Positions 24,910 through 33,640 are shown, numbered from the stretch's first letter. The stretch is DNA of 64,000 nucleotides from Streptomyces amritsarensis (GCF_001953875.1 NZ_MQUR01000008.1:62001-126000), one strand, 5' to 3'. Program-made: numbers and translations. Notes: generated by a model not told the origin, from the letters alone.

Positions 24910-25874
24910 CAGTCGGCCCCCTCTTCTTGGAAGATGCGCTGCCGTATGTCGTCCAGGTCCCGCGCCCCCCACCACGCGAGGGTCAGCCGGATCCCTTCCT
25001 CGAGGTCCACGGCACCCGGCCTGGGGCCGATCTGCCGGTTCTGCAGGGCGGTGCTCGCCCGGAACTCGGCGATCTCGTTCGGGCGGGACGCCTTCCGCAC
25101 CACCTCGGCGTCCGGGAACGACTTCCGCAGGACGTGCACGACGTCGTTCACGGAGAAGGACCGGCCGGAGCCGAGGTTGACGACCGGCGGGAGCGGTCGG
25201 CCGGCCAGCGCGATGAGCTTGTCCACGACGTCCGCGATGTACGTGAAGTCGCGGCGCTGCTCGCCGTCGCCCTCGACGGGGATCTCTTCCCTGGTCAGAA
25301 GGTTGGCGCAGAGCCGCGGAATCAGGGCGTCGGGGCGTTCGCCCGGGCCGTAGACGTTGAAGAACCGGACGACGCCCACCTCCGGCCCGCCCGGGGCGCG
25401 CTGGTGTGCTCCGGCCAGCATCTCCAGCCCGACCTTGCTCGCCGCGTAAGGGGAACGGGGTGAGAGGGGGCTGCTCTCGGGGGTCGGCAGCTCGTCGGCC
25501 TCGCCGTACACCTCGCAGGTGCTTCCCACGACCACCCGGGGAACACCGGCATCGGCGCACAGGGCCAGCAGATGGCGCCCGGAGTCGACGTTGTCCAGGT
25601 ATTCGAGCGGCTGCTTGAAAGAGCGCGGGACGCTCTTGTGCGATGCCAGGTGATAGACGAGGCGCACGTCCGCGAGGTCCCGCTCGGACAGGGCCAGGAC
25701 GGGCTTCTCCACGAACTTGCCCGTGCCCTCCGGCGGGATCATCGGCGGTACGCGCAGGTCGTCCAGAACCGTTACCTCTTCGCCGGACGCCACCAGTGCA
25801 CGGGCCAGGTGGCCTCCGATGAATCCGGCGCCGCCGGTGACGAGTATTCGGTCTCTCGAAGGGCTTTTTCGCAT
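24909..25874 (-). CDS. NAD-dependent nucleotide-sugar epimerase/dehydratase (first gene of the operon)
   Basis: 321 residues, extended SDR. The Rossmann motif is TGGAGFIGG (14-22), the catalytic Ser/Thr is in VVGSTCEVYG and the Tyr/Lys pair in YAASK (about 141-145), followed by RFFNVYGPGERPD, typical of UDP-sugar epimerases such as UDP-glucuronate or UDP-GlcNAc 4-epimerases. GAGGTG stands about 6 bases before the ATG at 25874. It leads 14 minus-strand genes whose junctions are all between a 20-bp overlap and a 3-bp gap. It may produce the sugar donor for the GT4 enzyme; the exact sugar is unknown. Confidence 0.88.
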   Translation of the reverse strand: MRKSPSRDRILVTGGAGFIGGHLARALVASGEEVTVLDDLRVPPMIPPEGTGKFVEKPVLALSERDLADVRLVYHLASHKSVPRSFKQPLEYLDNVDSGRHLLALCADAGVPRVVVGSTCEVYGEADELPTPESSPLSPRSPYAASKVGLEMLAGAHQRAPGGPEVGVVRFFNVYGPGERPDALIPRLCANLLTREEIPVEGDGEQRRDFTYIADVVDKLIALAGRPLPPVVNLGSGRSFSVNDVVHVLRKSFPDAEVVRKASRPNEIAEFRASTALQNRQIGPRPGAVDLEEGIRLTLAWWGARDLDDIRQRIFQEEGAD

Positions 25875-26465
25875 GCCAACACCTCTGTATCCCCCGTTGG
25901 TGGGTCAACTAGTGAATGGGCTTGCTGGGAAAAGGCAATGGGGTCGCAGCTGAGAGGCGAGAAAGGCCCGCCGGACCCGTGATCGACATCGTCACCCTAA
26001 GCCGGGAAATTGGCCACCAGAGGTGTGGTCTGCTTCACGTTTGAATGCGGGCCGCATCCGATACTTGCGTGAGATCCCAGGTGGCGGGCCGTTGGGTATC
26101 CGGTCATACCGGATGTCGGGATGCAAAAAAGAACGCGCGTTCTGGCGGAAAGCTGTCGTTGAATGGCTCACTGTTTGCGTTGGGTCGATGGCCGAGAGCC
26201 TCGTGTGTGTGTCACGACCACGTTTTCCCGGGAGGGCTTGATTGACGTCGCGGGACGGAGTCTCGTAGCGTTTCTCACGAGGGCCGGATCGTCGATTCTT
26301 CCGCCCGGCCCGAGTCGAGGTGCCGGGCAGCTCGGCTTGCGCATCGTGTCCGAGGCCGCCGCGGGTTCATTTGCCCGCCGTGATTTCTTTCCGCAGTCCC
26401 CGTCGGCTGTTTCGCCGTGCCGGAAGCCGGTGCCGTGCCGACGCCACCGAAGAGGGTGAGACCAC
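25875..26465. other. 591-bp divergent regulatory region, no gene supported
   Basis: This region separates the minus-strand 14-gene operon from the plus-strand dioxygenase gene. It is visibly less G+C-rich than the genes around it, with runs such as tgcaaaaaagaac, and contains short inverted repeats (for example ATCCGGTCATACCGGAT near 26098). It must hold both promoters; a good one is seen on the plus strand at 26242-26271. Short open frames inside it (for example from 26023 and 26045) lack ribosome sites and good codon bias, so I do not call them genes, though a small precursor peptide cannot be excluded. Confidence 0.6.
26242..26271 (+). promoter_or_regulatory. Promoter for the PhyH-type dioxygenase gene
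   Basis: TTGACG (26242-26247), an 18-base spacer and TAGCGT (26266-26271) match the Streptomyces HrdB-type consensus (TTGAC, TAnnnT) well. Transcription would begin near 26278, leaving a leader of about 190 bases before GTG 26466. Confidence 0.6.
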
Positions 26466-27278
26466 GTGAAAGACCATGAGAAATATCTGTTCGACCTCAA
26501 TGGATACCTGGTTGTCAGGAACGCGCTGACGCCGGACGAGGTCGTGCAGCTCAACGAGGCGGTGGACCGTCGGAGCGTCAGTGAGAAGCTTGAGTCGACG
26601 CCGTACTTCCACACCGGGTTTCCCGACGTGATGCTCGGGAACAGTGATCCCGGCAACGGACCGGTGGACCTCGCCGATGGCAGTCTGCTCGACTGGGGGC
26701 CGGAGTTCCGGCGGCTGATCGACCTGCCGCGGATCCTTCCGTACCTGGAAGAACTGCTGAAGCCGGAGGTCAGGTTCGACCACGCCTACGGGGTGTTCAG
26801 CCGTGCGGGCGCGGCCAGCGGGGTGGGGATGCACCTGCACCACGGAGGCGCACCGCACGATCCTTCACAGTCATACTCCTACCGTGACGGCGAGATCTAC
26901 AACGGACTGCTGGCGGTGTCCTACGCACTCACACCGGCCGCTGCGGGAGGCGGCGGTTTCTGCCTCGTCCCGGGTAGCCACAAGTCGAACTTCCCCCTGC
27001 CGCAGGAGGTCCGGGAGGCGGGATCGTCCTGGCCGGTCCAGCACGTTCCCCTGGAAGCCGGCGATGCCGTGATCTTCTCGGAGGCCACGACGCACGGCAC
27101 GCTGCCCTGGAGCGGCACGACCGAACGTCGGGTGCTCCTCTACAAGTACTGCCCGAGCTTCATGCAGTGGGAGAGGTCCTCTCCGGGGGCCGCCGTGGAC
27201 GCGCGGTTCACGCCGGAGCAGCGCAGCCTCATGATCAGCCCTTTCGCGAGTGCCGGACGGCGCTCGGCGAAGGGATAG
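26466..27278 (+). CDS. Phytanoyl-CoA dioxygenase (PhyH) family Fe(II)/2-oxoglutarate oxygenase
   Basis: 270 residues from GTG 26466; GAGGG at 26452-26456 fits this start. The fold is double-stranded beta helix. Likely iron ligands are a histidine in GMHLHHGGAP (about 119-123) and the distal His in EATTHGTLP (about 202), with the 2-oxoglutarate-binding Arg in TERRVLLY (about 216). The usual HxD acid is not clear by eye (HHGG here), so the metal site may be variant. FCLVPGSHKSN is a typical PhyH loop. It may hydroxylate the product of the divergent operon. It is followed by a small oxidoreductase gene. Confidence 0.82.
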   Translation: MKDHEKYLFDLNGYLVVRNALTPDEVVQLNEAVDRRSVSEKLESTPYFHTGFPDVMLGNSDPGNGPVDLADGSLLDWGPEFRRLIDLPRILPYLEELLKPEVRFDHAYGVFSRAGAASGVGMHLHHGGAPHDPSQSYSYRDGEIYNGLLAVSYALTPAAAGGGGFCLVPGSHKSNFPLPQEVREAGSSWPVQHVPLEAGDAVIFSEATTHGTLPWSGTTERRVLLYKYCPSFMQWERSSPGAAVDARFTPEQRSLMISPFASAGRRSAKG

Positions 27279-27323
27279 CCGACGCACCTGCTCCTCGGAT
27301 CGAGCGACAAGAAGGAAGGCGTG

Positions 27324-27755
27324 ATGGAGGACAACACCTGGACCCCGCCGATCTCACCCGGGAAGAAGGCGCTCCCGGAGGAGGTCGGGCTCTGGCTCGA
27401 GGCCAGGGCGTGCCCGACGGTCGCCACCGTCGAACCCGACGGCCGTCCGCAGCTGTCCGTCGTATGGGCGCACTGCACCGCGCAGGACGTCCTGTTCGCG
27501 ACGGTCAGAGGCCGTCGGAAGTACGACAACATCGTGCGCAATCCCCATGTGACCGTGCTCATTTCGCCGCCGGACGATCAGGACCACTACGTGGAGATCC
27601 GCGGCACGGCGCAGATCGAGGGCGACGGCCGGGAACTGATCGACCTCCTGCACGAGCGGCACCGCGGTACCCGGCCGTACCCCTGGGACGGTCCCGACGA
27701 CGAGCGTGTGGTCGTCCGGGTGGTGCCCGACCGGATCCTCGTCTTCCACGGGTGA
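27324..27755 (+). CDS. Pyridoxamine 5'-phosphate oxidase-fold (FMN/F420-dependent) oxidoreductase
   Basis: 143 residues from ATG 27324; AAGGAAGG at 27312-27319 supports it over GTG 27321. It is a split beta-barrel flavin-binding protein of the family often annotated as F420-dependent: VATVEPDGRPQLSVVW (about 34-49), then FATVRGRRKYDNIVRNPHV (about 58-76), a phosphate-binding basic segment. It likely binds FMN or F420 and reduces a small molecule. It lies 45 bases after the dioxygenase gene on the same strand and is probably co-transcribed with it. A hairpin overlaps its stop. Confidence 0.85.
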   Translation: MEDNTWTPPISPGKKALPEEVGLWLEARACPTVATVEPDGRPQLSVVWAHCTAQDVLFATVRGRRKYDNIVRNPHVTVLISPPDDQDHYVEIRGTAQIEGDGRELIDLLHERHRGTRPYPWDGPDDERVVVRVVPDRILVFHG

Positions 27756-27770
27756 CCGCCGCCGGTCACC
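27751..27770. terminator. Compact bidirectional hairpin between convergent genes
   Basis: GGTGACCG (27751-27758) and CGGTCACC (27763-27770) pair around a 4-base loop. The hairpin overlaps the stop codons of the oxidoreductase (ends 27755) and DUF2254 (ends 27766), which face each other. It has no U-tract in either direction. Confidence 0.55.
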
Positions 27771-29046
27771 TCGGGCGGGGGCGGGCGCCGATGCCCTGGG
27801 GGTCGGGGGTGTGGGCACGGGTGCGGCGGGCGGGGTCGGGGTACTCGCGCCCCACGGCCTCCCGCAGCAGGGTCAGTTCGCTGCGGACGGCCGGCAGGGG
27901 GCCCGGCGGCAGGGTGGTGAGGAGGCCCTCCAGCAGGGCGCGGAGCCGGCGGCAGACCTGGACGGACGAGGTGCCGTACTCGCGGATCTCGGTCACGGCC
28001 AGCTGCAGGTAGTCCTCCCAGTCCCGGCCCTGCACCACCAGCCGCGGCGTGCCGTCCCGGTCGGCCAGCACATAGCGGTTGCGCAGGTCCGTGCGGCCGA
28101 CCGCGTGGAGGAACGCCTCGATCCGGTGGAGGACCTGGACCGCGGTGGTCGGGTCGTTCACGGCGGGGGAGAGCGCCCGGACGGCGATGTCCACGAGGAC
28201 CCGCAGCGCGAACGCCGGGTCCTGCTCGATGGTCCGCTCGGAGCCGAAGGCGATCAGTCCGGTCACCCGCCGGGCTGCGGGGGCCGGGCTTCCGCCGTGG
28301 ACCTCGACCACGACGGCGCCCGGCGGCACGTAGTCGCCGACGAGGCGGGTGACCACGAGGAGGCAGTCGTGGCGCGCCGCAAGACCCGTCAGCCGCTCCG
28401 GGTGGAACGCCTGGATCACGCCCCCGTGTTCGGACCGTACGTAGGCGACCGGGCCGCCGGCCGGAGGTACGGGGTCGCCCGCGCGCGGCGCGGCGCCGAG
28501 GACCGCGGCCTCCCCGCGCACCAGGACCGCCTCGCCCATCCGCCCGACCAGGCCGGCGATGGCCACGGGCCGGAGGTTGTGGGTGAACCGGTTGAGGTAG
28601 ACGAGCAGCAGCAACAGGCTGACGGACACCGCCGATCCGGCCATGGTGACCCCGAGGTCGGGCACGGAGTCGGACTCGATGCTGCGCAGCAGCGCGAAGG
28701 AGAAGGAGAAGGTCCCGGTGAAGGTGGCCAGCACGGCCTTCTGCAGCCGGTCGCGGTACCACAGGCGCATGTAGCGCGGGGACAGGGTGCCCGTCGCCTG
28801 CTGGACGACGAGCACGCCGATCGTGACGACGAATCCGAGCAGCGCGATCATCGCGCCGACGATGGCGGTGAGCACGCCGCTGGCCGTCGAGGCGGAGTAC
28901 CGCCAGCCGGCCGGAAGCCACTCCGTGGCGTCCACGGAGACGGCCCATTCCGCCAGCAGTACGCCGAGGACCAGACCGAGCAGCGGCACGATCCAGAGGC
29001 TGGCCTTCGTGTACTGCAGCAGCCGGAAGCGGGAGGCCCAGGACAT
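27766..29046 (-). CDS. DUF2254 family integral membrane protein
   Basis: 426 residues. The N-terminal half has four strong transmembrane helices (about 18-34, 55-80, 105-120, 135-152); the second half is soluble, with a conserved segment VRALSPAVNDPTTAVQVLHR (about 295-314) that I recognise as typical of DUF2254. Function is not established; the family is often found in envelope or stress contexts. It opens a run of minus-strand genes for ion transport and respiration. The C-terminal 30 residues are Arg/Pro-rich. The gene is probably monocistronic, since 201 bases separate it from the antiporter gene. Confidence 0.82.
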   Translation of the reverse strand: MSWASRFRLLQYTKASLWIVPLLGLVLGVLLAEWAVSVDATEWLPAGWRYSASTASGVLTAIVGAMIALLGFVVTIGVLVVQQATGTLSPRYMRLWYRDRLQKAVLATFTGTFSFSFALLRSIESDSVPDLGVTMAGSAVSVSLLLLLVYLNRFTHNLRPVAIAGLVGRMGEAVLVRGEAAVLGAAPRAGDPVPPAGGPVAYVRSEHGGVIQAFHPERLTGLAARHDCLLVVTRLVGDYVPPGAVVVEVHGGSPAPAARRVTGLIAFGSERTIEQDPAFALRVLVDIAVRALSPAVNDPTTAVQVLHRIEAFLHAVGRTDLRNRYVLADRDGTPRLVVQGRDWEDYLQLAVTEIREYGTSSVQVCRRLRALLEGLLTTLPPGPLPAVRSELTLLREAVGREYPDPARRTRAHTPDPQGIGARPRPR

Positions 29047-29247
29047 CAGGGGCCGGAGCAGGGGTCCGGTGGCCCGGCGGGCGCCTGCGTAGGTCTGTGC
29101 GGCACGGGTGACCTCCGACCTACGGCGCGCGGCACGGGACAGAACAGAAATGAATGGAACGGGATGGGAGGGGCGGCTTTCAGCCCCACGGTAAGGCCGC
29201 CTCCCGCGCTCCGCATGCCGCAGGTGGCGGGGCGCTGGCGGACGCGG

Positions 29248-31014
29248 TCACCGCGGACGCGGGACGGGACCGAGCAGGACGAGGAGGTCGTCCGCCGCCG
29301 GGGAGACGGTCCCGCCCTCGGTGACCGGGCGGAGCCTGCCGTCGGCGCGCACCACGAACAGCGTCTCGGAGTCCGCCGGGACGGGCCGGGAGGCCGGCTG
29401 CACCAGGTAGCGGGCGCCCTGCCGGTACCGCTCGGCCAGGACGTGCCTGACCAGCCGGGCGCCGAAGAGGACGTCGCCGCCCGTGTAGGGGGCGACGACG
29501 CCGTGGCCCTCGTGGGCGGGCCCGACCCGGTAGACGGGGCCCTCGACGTTGCCCTCCACCACGACCGAGGCCAGGGCGTTGAAGTCGTCGTCGTCCGTGC
29601 ACAGGAAGACGGTGGTGACGCCCTCCAGCCGGGCGCGCGGGTTGGTGGCCGTGGCCAGCAGCTCTCCCTGGGCCAGTTCGAGCCCGGCCTGCCTGATCCG
29701 CTCCCGTTCGTCCTCGTCGCCGGCCCACATGAGGACCTCCAGTCCGGCCGACCGCAGCGCCTTGCCCATGTCGACGACCCAGCGGTCGCCGCCGACCAGC
29801 AGGGGGCGTGAGCGCGACGGGCGGACGACCCCGAGCCGGCGGGCCATGGGGGCGGCGGTCAGCGCGTAGAGCAGGACGGTTCCCACGATCACCAGGAAGG
29901 TGACCGGAAGGATCTTGGCGGCGCCGGGCAGGCCCTGGTCGGACAGGTCGGAGGCGAAGGCGGAGGCCGTGGAGGCCGCGACGATCCCGCGCGGGGCCAT
30001 CCAGCCGATGAACCCCCGTTCCCCGAGGCTCAGCCCCGCCTTCCGGGTGGAGACGAAGGCGATCAGCGGTCGTACGACCAGGACCAACAGCGCGATGAGG
30101 AGGAGCGAGGGGAGCAGGACGGGCGTCAGGGACGCCGGGGTCACGGTCGACGAGATCGAGACGAACAGCAGGCCGATGATCAGCTGGACCAGCGTCTCGA
30201 AGAAGGGCCGGCGGGCGGGCATGTCGAATCCGGGGAGGTTGGCGACCGCCAGCCCGGTCACGGTCGCGGCGATCAGCCCGGTGTCGTCGCGGACGACGTC
30301 GCACCCCGCCGACACGATGATCACCACGGCCAGCTGGGCGATCGTGCCGAGCGTCTCCCCGAGCCGCAGGACGCGCAGCGTCAGCCACAGCAGCGCCACG
30401 CCCGCCGCGCCGCCGGCCAGGCCGACGCCCATGCTGATCGCGAACTGGCCCAGCTGGCGGCCGCGCCCGATGTCGGAGTCCGCGTTGGAGACGGCGTGGA
30501 AGACGAGCGCGCCGAGGATCCCGCCGATGGGGTCGATCAGCGTCCCCTCCCAGACGAGGATCCGCCGCAGCTTGTCGGTGGGCCGCACGTATTCCAGGAG
30601 CGGCCCCACGACCGTGGGGCCCGACACCACGAGGATCACGCCCACCATGGCGGCGCTGGCCGGCGCCATGCCGAACAGGGCGGGGGCGACGGCGCCGACG
30701 GCCAGGAAGGTGACGAGGACGCCGGCCACCAGCAGCCTGCCGACCGTCCCCCGGGTGAGGCCGGTGAGCCGGCGCAGGTCGAGCCCGAGCCCGGCGTCGT
30801 AGAGGATCACCGCCACCGACAGCGAGACCAGGGCGGAGAACTCCGACCCGAGCAGGTCGTTCGGGTGGATGACGTCGGTCAGCGCCCCCGCGACGAAACC
30901 GGCCGGCAGCAGCAGGAGCAGCGCGGGTACGCGCAGCTTCCCGGCGAGGATCTGGGAGCAGGCGGCCAGCGCCACCGTCAGGGCGATGCCGAGGAGGATC
31001 TGGTCCTCGGTCAC
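29248..31014 (-). CDS. CPA1-type Na+/H+ (or K+/H+) antiporter with cytoplasmic TrkA-like region
   Basis: 588 residues from GTG 31014. Residues 1-395 form about 12 transmembrane helices; the transport acid is the Asp in LIDPIGG (about 160) and a second polar site is MAPRGIVAAS (about 345). The soluble C-terminus (about 400-588) resembles a degenerate RCK/TrkA-N domain (VVDMGKALRSAGLEVL) followed by a TrkA-C-like end. NhaP/KhtU-like proteins with such tails are gated by nucleotides. It should export Na+ or K+ in exchange for protons under pH or salt stress. Confidence 0.87.
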   Translation of the reverse strand: MTEDQILLGIALTVALAACSQILAGKLRVPALLLLLPAGFVAGALTDVIHPNDLLGSEFSALVSLSVAVILYDAGLGLDLRRLTGLTRGTVGRLLVAGVLVTFLAVGAVAPALFGMAPASAAMVGVILVVSGPTVVGPLLEYVRPTDKLRRILVWEGTLIDPIGGILGALVFHAVSNADSDIGRGRQLGQFAISMGVGLAGGAAGVALLWLTLRVLRLGETLGTIAQLAVVIIVSAGCDVVRDDTGLIAATVTGLAVANLPGFDMPARRPFFETLVQLIIGLLFVSISSTVTPASLTPVLLPSLLLIALLVLVVRPLIAFVSTRKAGLSLGERGFIGWMAPRGIVAASTASAFASDLSDQGLPGAAKILPVTFLVIVGTVLLYALTAAPMARRLGVVRPSRSRPLLVGGDRWVVDMGKALRSAGLEVLMWAGDEDERERIRQAGLELAQGELLATATNPRARLEGVTTVFLCTDDDDFNALASVVVEGNVEGPVYRVGPAHEGHGVVAPYTGGDVLFGARLVRHVLAERYRQGARYLVQPASRPVPADSETLFVVRADGRLRPVTEGGTVSPAADDLLVLLGPVPRPR

Positions 31015-31056
31015 CGCGGCGTACCCCCGCGGCCGCCCGGCCCCGGCGGGCGGCCC

Positions 31057-32112
31057 TCAGCCCCCATCGGCGCTCTTCCCCGGTTCGGTACCGCCGCGCC
31101 GCAGGTCGGCGTCGGTGAGCGACTCCAGTTCGCCGTGCGTGTCCAGCCAGTACAGCAGCACGACGGCCGGGGCGACGATCACCAGCGCGACCAGCGTCAC
31201 GAACGCCAGCCACGTCAGGGTGGAGGGGGCGCCCGCGGCGTCGGCGACGGTCAGCGAGGTGGGGATGAGATAGGGCCGCTGGGCCATGCCCCAGGCCAGG
31301 ACGGCCGCCGCGACGACCCCCACCGCCGTGACGCGCACCCAGGTCCCCGGCGGGCGCAGCAGCAGCCACGCCGTGGCGAACGTGGCCGCCGCGGCCGACA
31401 GCACGAAGAGCAGCCCCATGCCGTGGGTGAGGCCGTACCAGACGTGGGGGGCGTCCGTACGGGTGACGAACAGCGCGACCACGGCCAGTACGGCGACCGC
31501 GGCGAGCGCGGCCAGCGCCCGACCCCGGAAGTGGTCCACGAGGTCGGGGGCGCCGAAGCGGCGGGCGTCACCGGAGAGGAACACGGCGCCGAGGAAGGCC
31601 GTGGTCGCGACGGCCAGCAGCCCGAACATCAGAGAGGTGGGGTTGGACCAGGCCCTGGCCGAGGCCTCGGTGCCGAGCGCGACCCGGCCGGAGGCGATCC
31701 CGCCGACGGCCGCGCCGAGGAAGAAGGGCGTCACCAGCGAGGACACGGCGAACACGGTCCCGAACAGCCGCCTCCCGGCGAGCCGCCGCGAGGCCTTGCG
31801 GAAGGCGAAGCCGGCGCCGCGCAGGACCATGCCGACGGCGGCCAGGGCGAGCGGCACCCACATCGCGGAGAACACCGTCTGGAAGAAGACCGGGAACCCC
31901 GTCCACATGATGACGAAGATGAAGATCAGCCAGACGTTGTTGACCTCCCACACCGGCGCCATGGCGTGGTCGATGAGCCACCGCGGCCGCTTGCCCCGCT
32001 CCGCCCCGCCCGCGGTCAGGTCCCAGAAGCCGGCCCCGTAGTCCGTGCCGCCGGCGCAGGTGTACGCGGTGACGGCGAGCAGCAGCACGAAGGCGATGAC
32101 GTCGGCGGTCAC
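31057..32112 (-). CDS. cydB: Cytochrome bd oxidase subunit II
   Basis: 351 residues from GTG 32112, overlapping the cydA stop by 4 bp (GTGA). About eight or nine transmembrane helices are seen. Family landmarks: GTDYGAGFWDL (about 21-31), AMAPVWEVNNVWLIF (about 50-64) and FGLLAVATTAFLGA. With CydA it forms the quinol oxidase that reduces O2 to water with high affinity. Neither cydC nor cydD, the ABC proteins needed for assembly of many bd oxidases, is in the window, so assembly must use genes elsewhere. Confidence 0.92.
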   Translation of the reverse strand: MTADVIAFVLLLAVTAYTCAGGTDYGAGFWDLTAGGAERGKRPRWLIDHAMAPVWEVNNVWLIFIFVIMWTGFPVFFQTVFSAMWVPLALAAVGMVLRGAGFAFRKASRRLAGRRLFGTVFAVSSLVTPFFLGAAVGGIASGRVALGTEASARAWSNPTSLMFGLLAVATTAFLGAVFLSGDARRFGAPDLVDHFRGRALAALAAVAVLAVVALFVTRTDAPHVWYGLTHGMGLLFVLSAAAATFATAWLLLRPPGTWVRVTAVGVVAAAVLAWGMAQRPYLIPTSLTVADAAGAPSTLTWLAFVTLVALVIVAPAVVLLYWLDTHGELESLTDADLRRGGTEPGKSADGG

Positions 32113-33605
32113 GGACGGCCCTCCCCGGAACCCGACGAGCCCGACGAGCCCGACGAGCCCGACGAGCCGGACGGGACGGACGCGGCGGACGAGCGCGGCC
32201 CGTACGGCGTGTCCGCCTCCGGTGCCTCGACCGGACTGCCCGCCCCCTGCTGCGCGTCGGCGAGCCGCCATCGGGTGCGCATCTTGAGGAGGACGGCCAG
32301 GAAGGCGCCGAAGACGAACACGTACACCACGATCACCAGCCCGAACATGATCCACAAGGTCGTGGAGCGCGTCGCGGTGACCGCCTCGGCGACCCGCATG
32401 TTCTGGTAGACGATCCACGGCTGGCGCCCCACCTCGGTGGTGACCCAGCCGCATTCCACGGCCACCACGGACGCGACGCCCGCGCAGGCCGCACTGCGCC
32501 AGAACCACTTGGACGCCGGCAGCCTGCGGTGCCGCAGCCAGACCACGGCGTACCAGAGGGCGAGCAGCGCCAGCACGGACCCGATGACGACCATGAGGTC
32601 GAAGGCCCAGTGGGCGATGGTCGCCTGGGTGGCGTTCGGCCGGTCGCTCGCCGGGACGGAGGACAGCCCCATCACCTCGGTGTCCGGGCTGAAGCCGGCC
32701 AGGATGGAGTCGAGCTGGGGGATCTTGATGCCGCCCGTGACGGTTCCGTCCGGGTGCAGACGGCCGAACAGGTACTCGGGCATGTGGGTGTCGGTCTTCC
32801 AGACGATCTCCATGGCGGCGAACTTCACCGGCTGCTCGTGGAAGACCTTCCGGGCGATGGAGTCGCCCAGGAAGAACTGGACCGGGGTGGCGACGGCGGC
32901 GACGGTGAAGGGGACGGTGAAACCGAGCCGGTGGTAGTGGTCGCGGCGGCCGCGCAGCCAGCCCACGGCGTAGACCCCGGCCACCACGTACCCCGCGGTC
33001 AGCAGCATCGCGACGACGAAGTGCCAGTACTGCGGCCCGAACATCGGGGTGAAGAGGGCCTTCCAGACGTTGACGTCGACCGGGTTCCCGGCGGAGTCGA
33101 GGCTGAAGCCGCGCGGGGTGTTCATCCACGAGTTGGCTGCGAGGATGCCGAACGTCCCCATCAGCGCGGCGGCCGGCAGCGGCAGCCCGAGCAGGAAGTG
33201 GGTACGGGGTTTCAGCCGGCGCCAGCCGTACAGGTAGACGGCGATGAGTACCGCTTCGAGGAAGAACGCCCACGCCTCGACACCGAAGCCGATGCCGAAC
33301 ACGTCGCCCCACTTGCCCATGAGGCCCGGCCAGAGCAGCCCGAACTCGAAGGACAGGACGGTGCCGGTGACGACGCCGACGGCGAACTGCACCGCCATCA
33401 CGGCCGACCAGCGCCGTGCCAGCAGCAGGGCGGTGGGGTCGTTGCGGCGGATCCCCCGGTAGTGCATCAGCAGGGTGATGAACGGCAGGGCCACGCCCAT
33501 CGGCACCAGGATGATGTGCGAGGCCAGGGTGAAGGCCATGAGCTGGCGGGCCGGAAGCAGCTGCGCCGGGGCGTCCGCCGCCAGCAGGAGAACCGTCGTG
33601 TGCAT
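32109..33605 (-). CDS. cydA: Cytochrome bd oxidase subunit I
   Basis: 498 residues. Heme-ligand and proton-path landmarks are present: LASHIILVP (His near 30), FEFGLLWPG and FGVEAWAFFLEA (glutamates near 110-118), YWHFVVAM (His near 190) and GRQPWIVY near 395. The quinol loop is short, around WKTDTHMPEYLFG, resembling the cyanide-insensitive (CioA) branch. The last 60 residues are a hydrophilic Pro/Ser/Gly tail ending in four SGS repeats encoded by a 9-bp tandem repeat. The ATG at 33605 is the only in-frame Met near the first helix. It is likely co-transcribed with the SDR gene upstream (35-base gap). Confidence 0.92.
   Translation of the reverse strand: MHTTVLLLAADAPAQLLPARQLMAFTLASHIILVPMGVALPFITLLMHYRGIRRNDPTALLLARRWSAVMAVQFAVGVVTGTVLSFEFGLLWPGLMGKWGDVFGIGFGVEAWAFFLEAVLIAVYLYGWRRLKPRTHFLLGLPLPAAALMGTFGILAANSWMNTPRGFSLDSAGNPVDVNVWKALFTPMFGPQYWHFVVAMLLTAGYVVAGVYAVGWLRGRRDHYHRLGFTVPFTVAAVATPVQFFLGDSIARKVFHEQPVKFAAMEIVWKTDTHMPEYLFGRLHPDGTVTGGIKIPQLDSILAGFSPDTEVMGLSSVPASDRPNATQATIAHWAFDLMVVIGSVLALLALWYAVVWLRHRRLPASKWFWRSAACAGVASVVAVECGWVTTEVGRQPWIVYQNMRVAEAVTATRSTTLWIMFGLVIVVYVFVFGAFLAVLLKMRTRWRLADAQQGAGSPVEAPEADTPYGPRSSAASVPSGSSGSSGSSGSSGSGEGRP
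32131..32166. repeat. 9-bp tandem repeat, four perfect copies, in the cydA 3' end
   Basis: CCCGACGAG is repeated head to tail four times (32131-32139, 32140-32148, 32149-32157, 32158-32166). On the coding strand it encodes a Ser-Gly-Ser tail, so unit changes would lengthen or shorten it in frame. Confidence 0.95.
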
Positions 33606-33640
33606 GCATGCCTTCGCTGCTAGGAACGACCGGAGGGGGA

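Noticed and set aside
26023..26245. Short plus-strand frames that could be precursor peptides
   Set aside because: No ribosome site, poor codon bias and no leader/core pattern. Kept only as a question in the findings.
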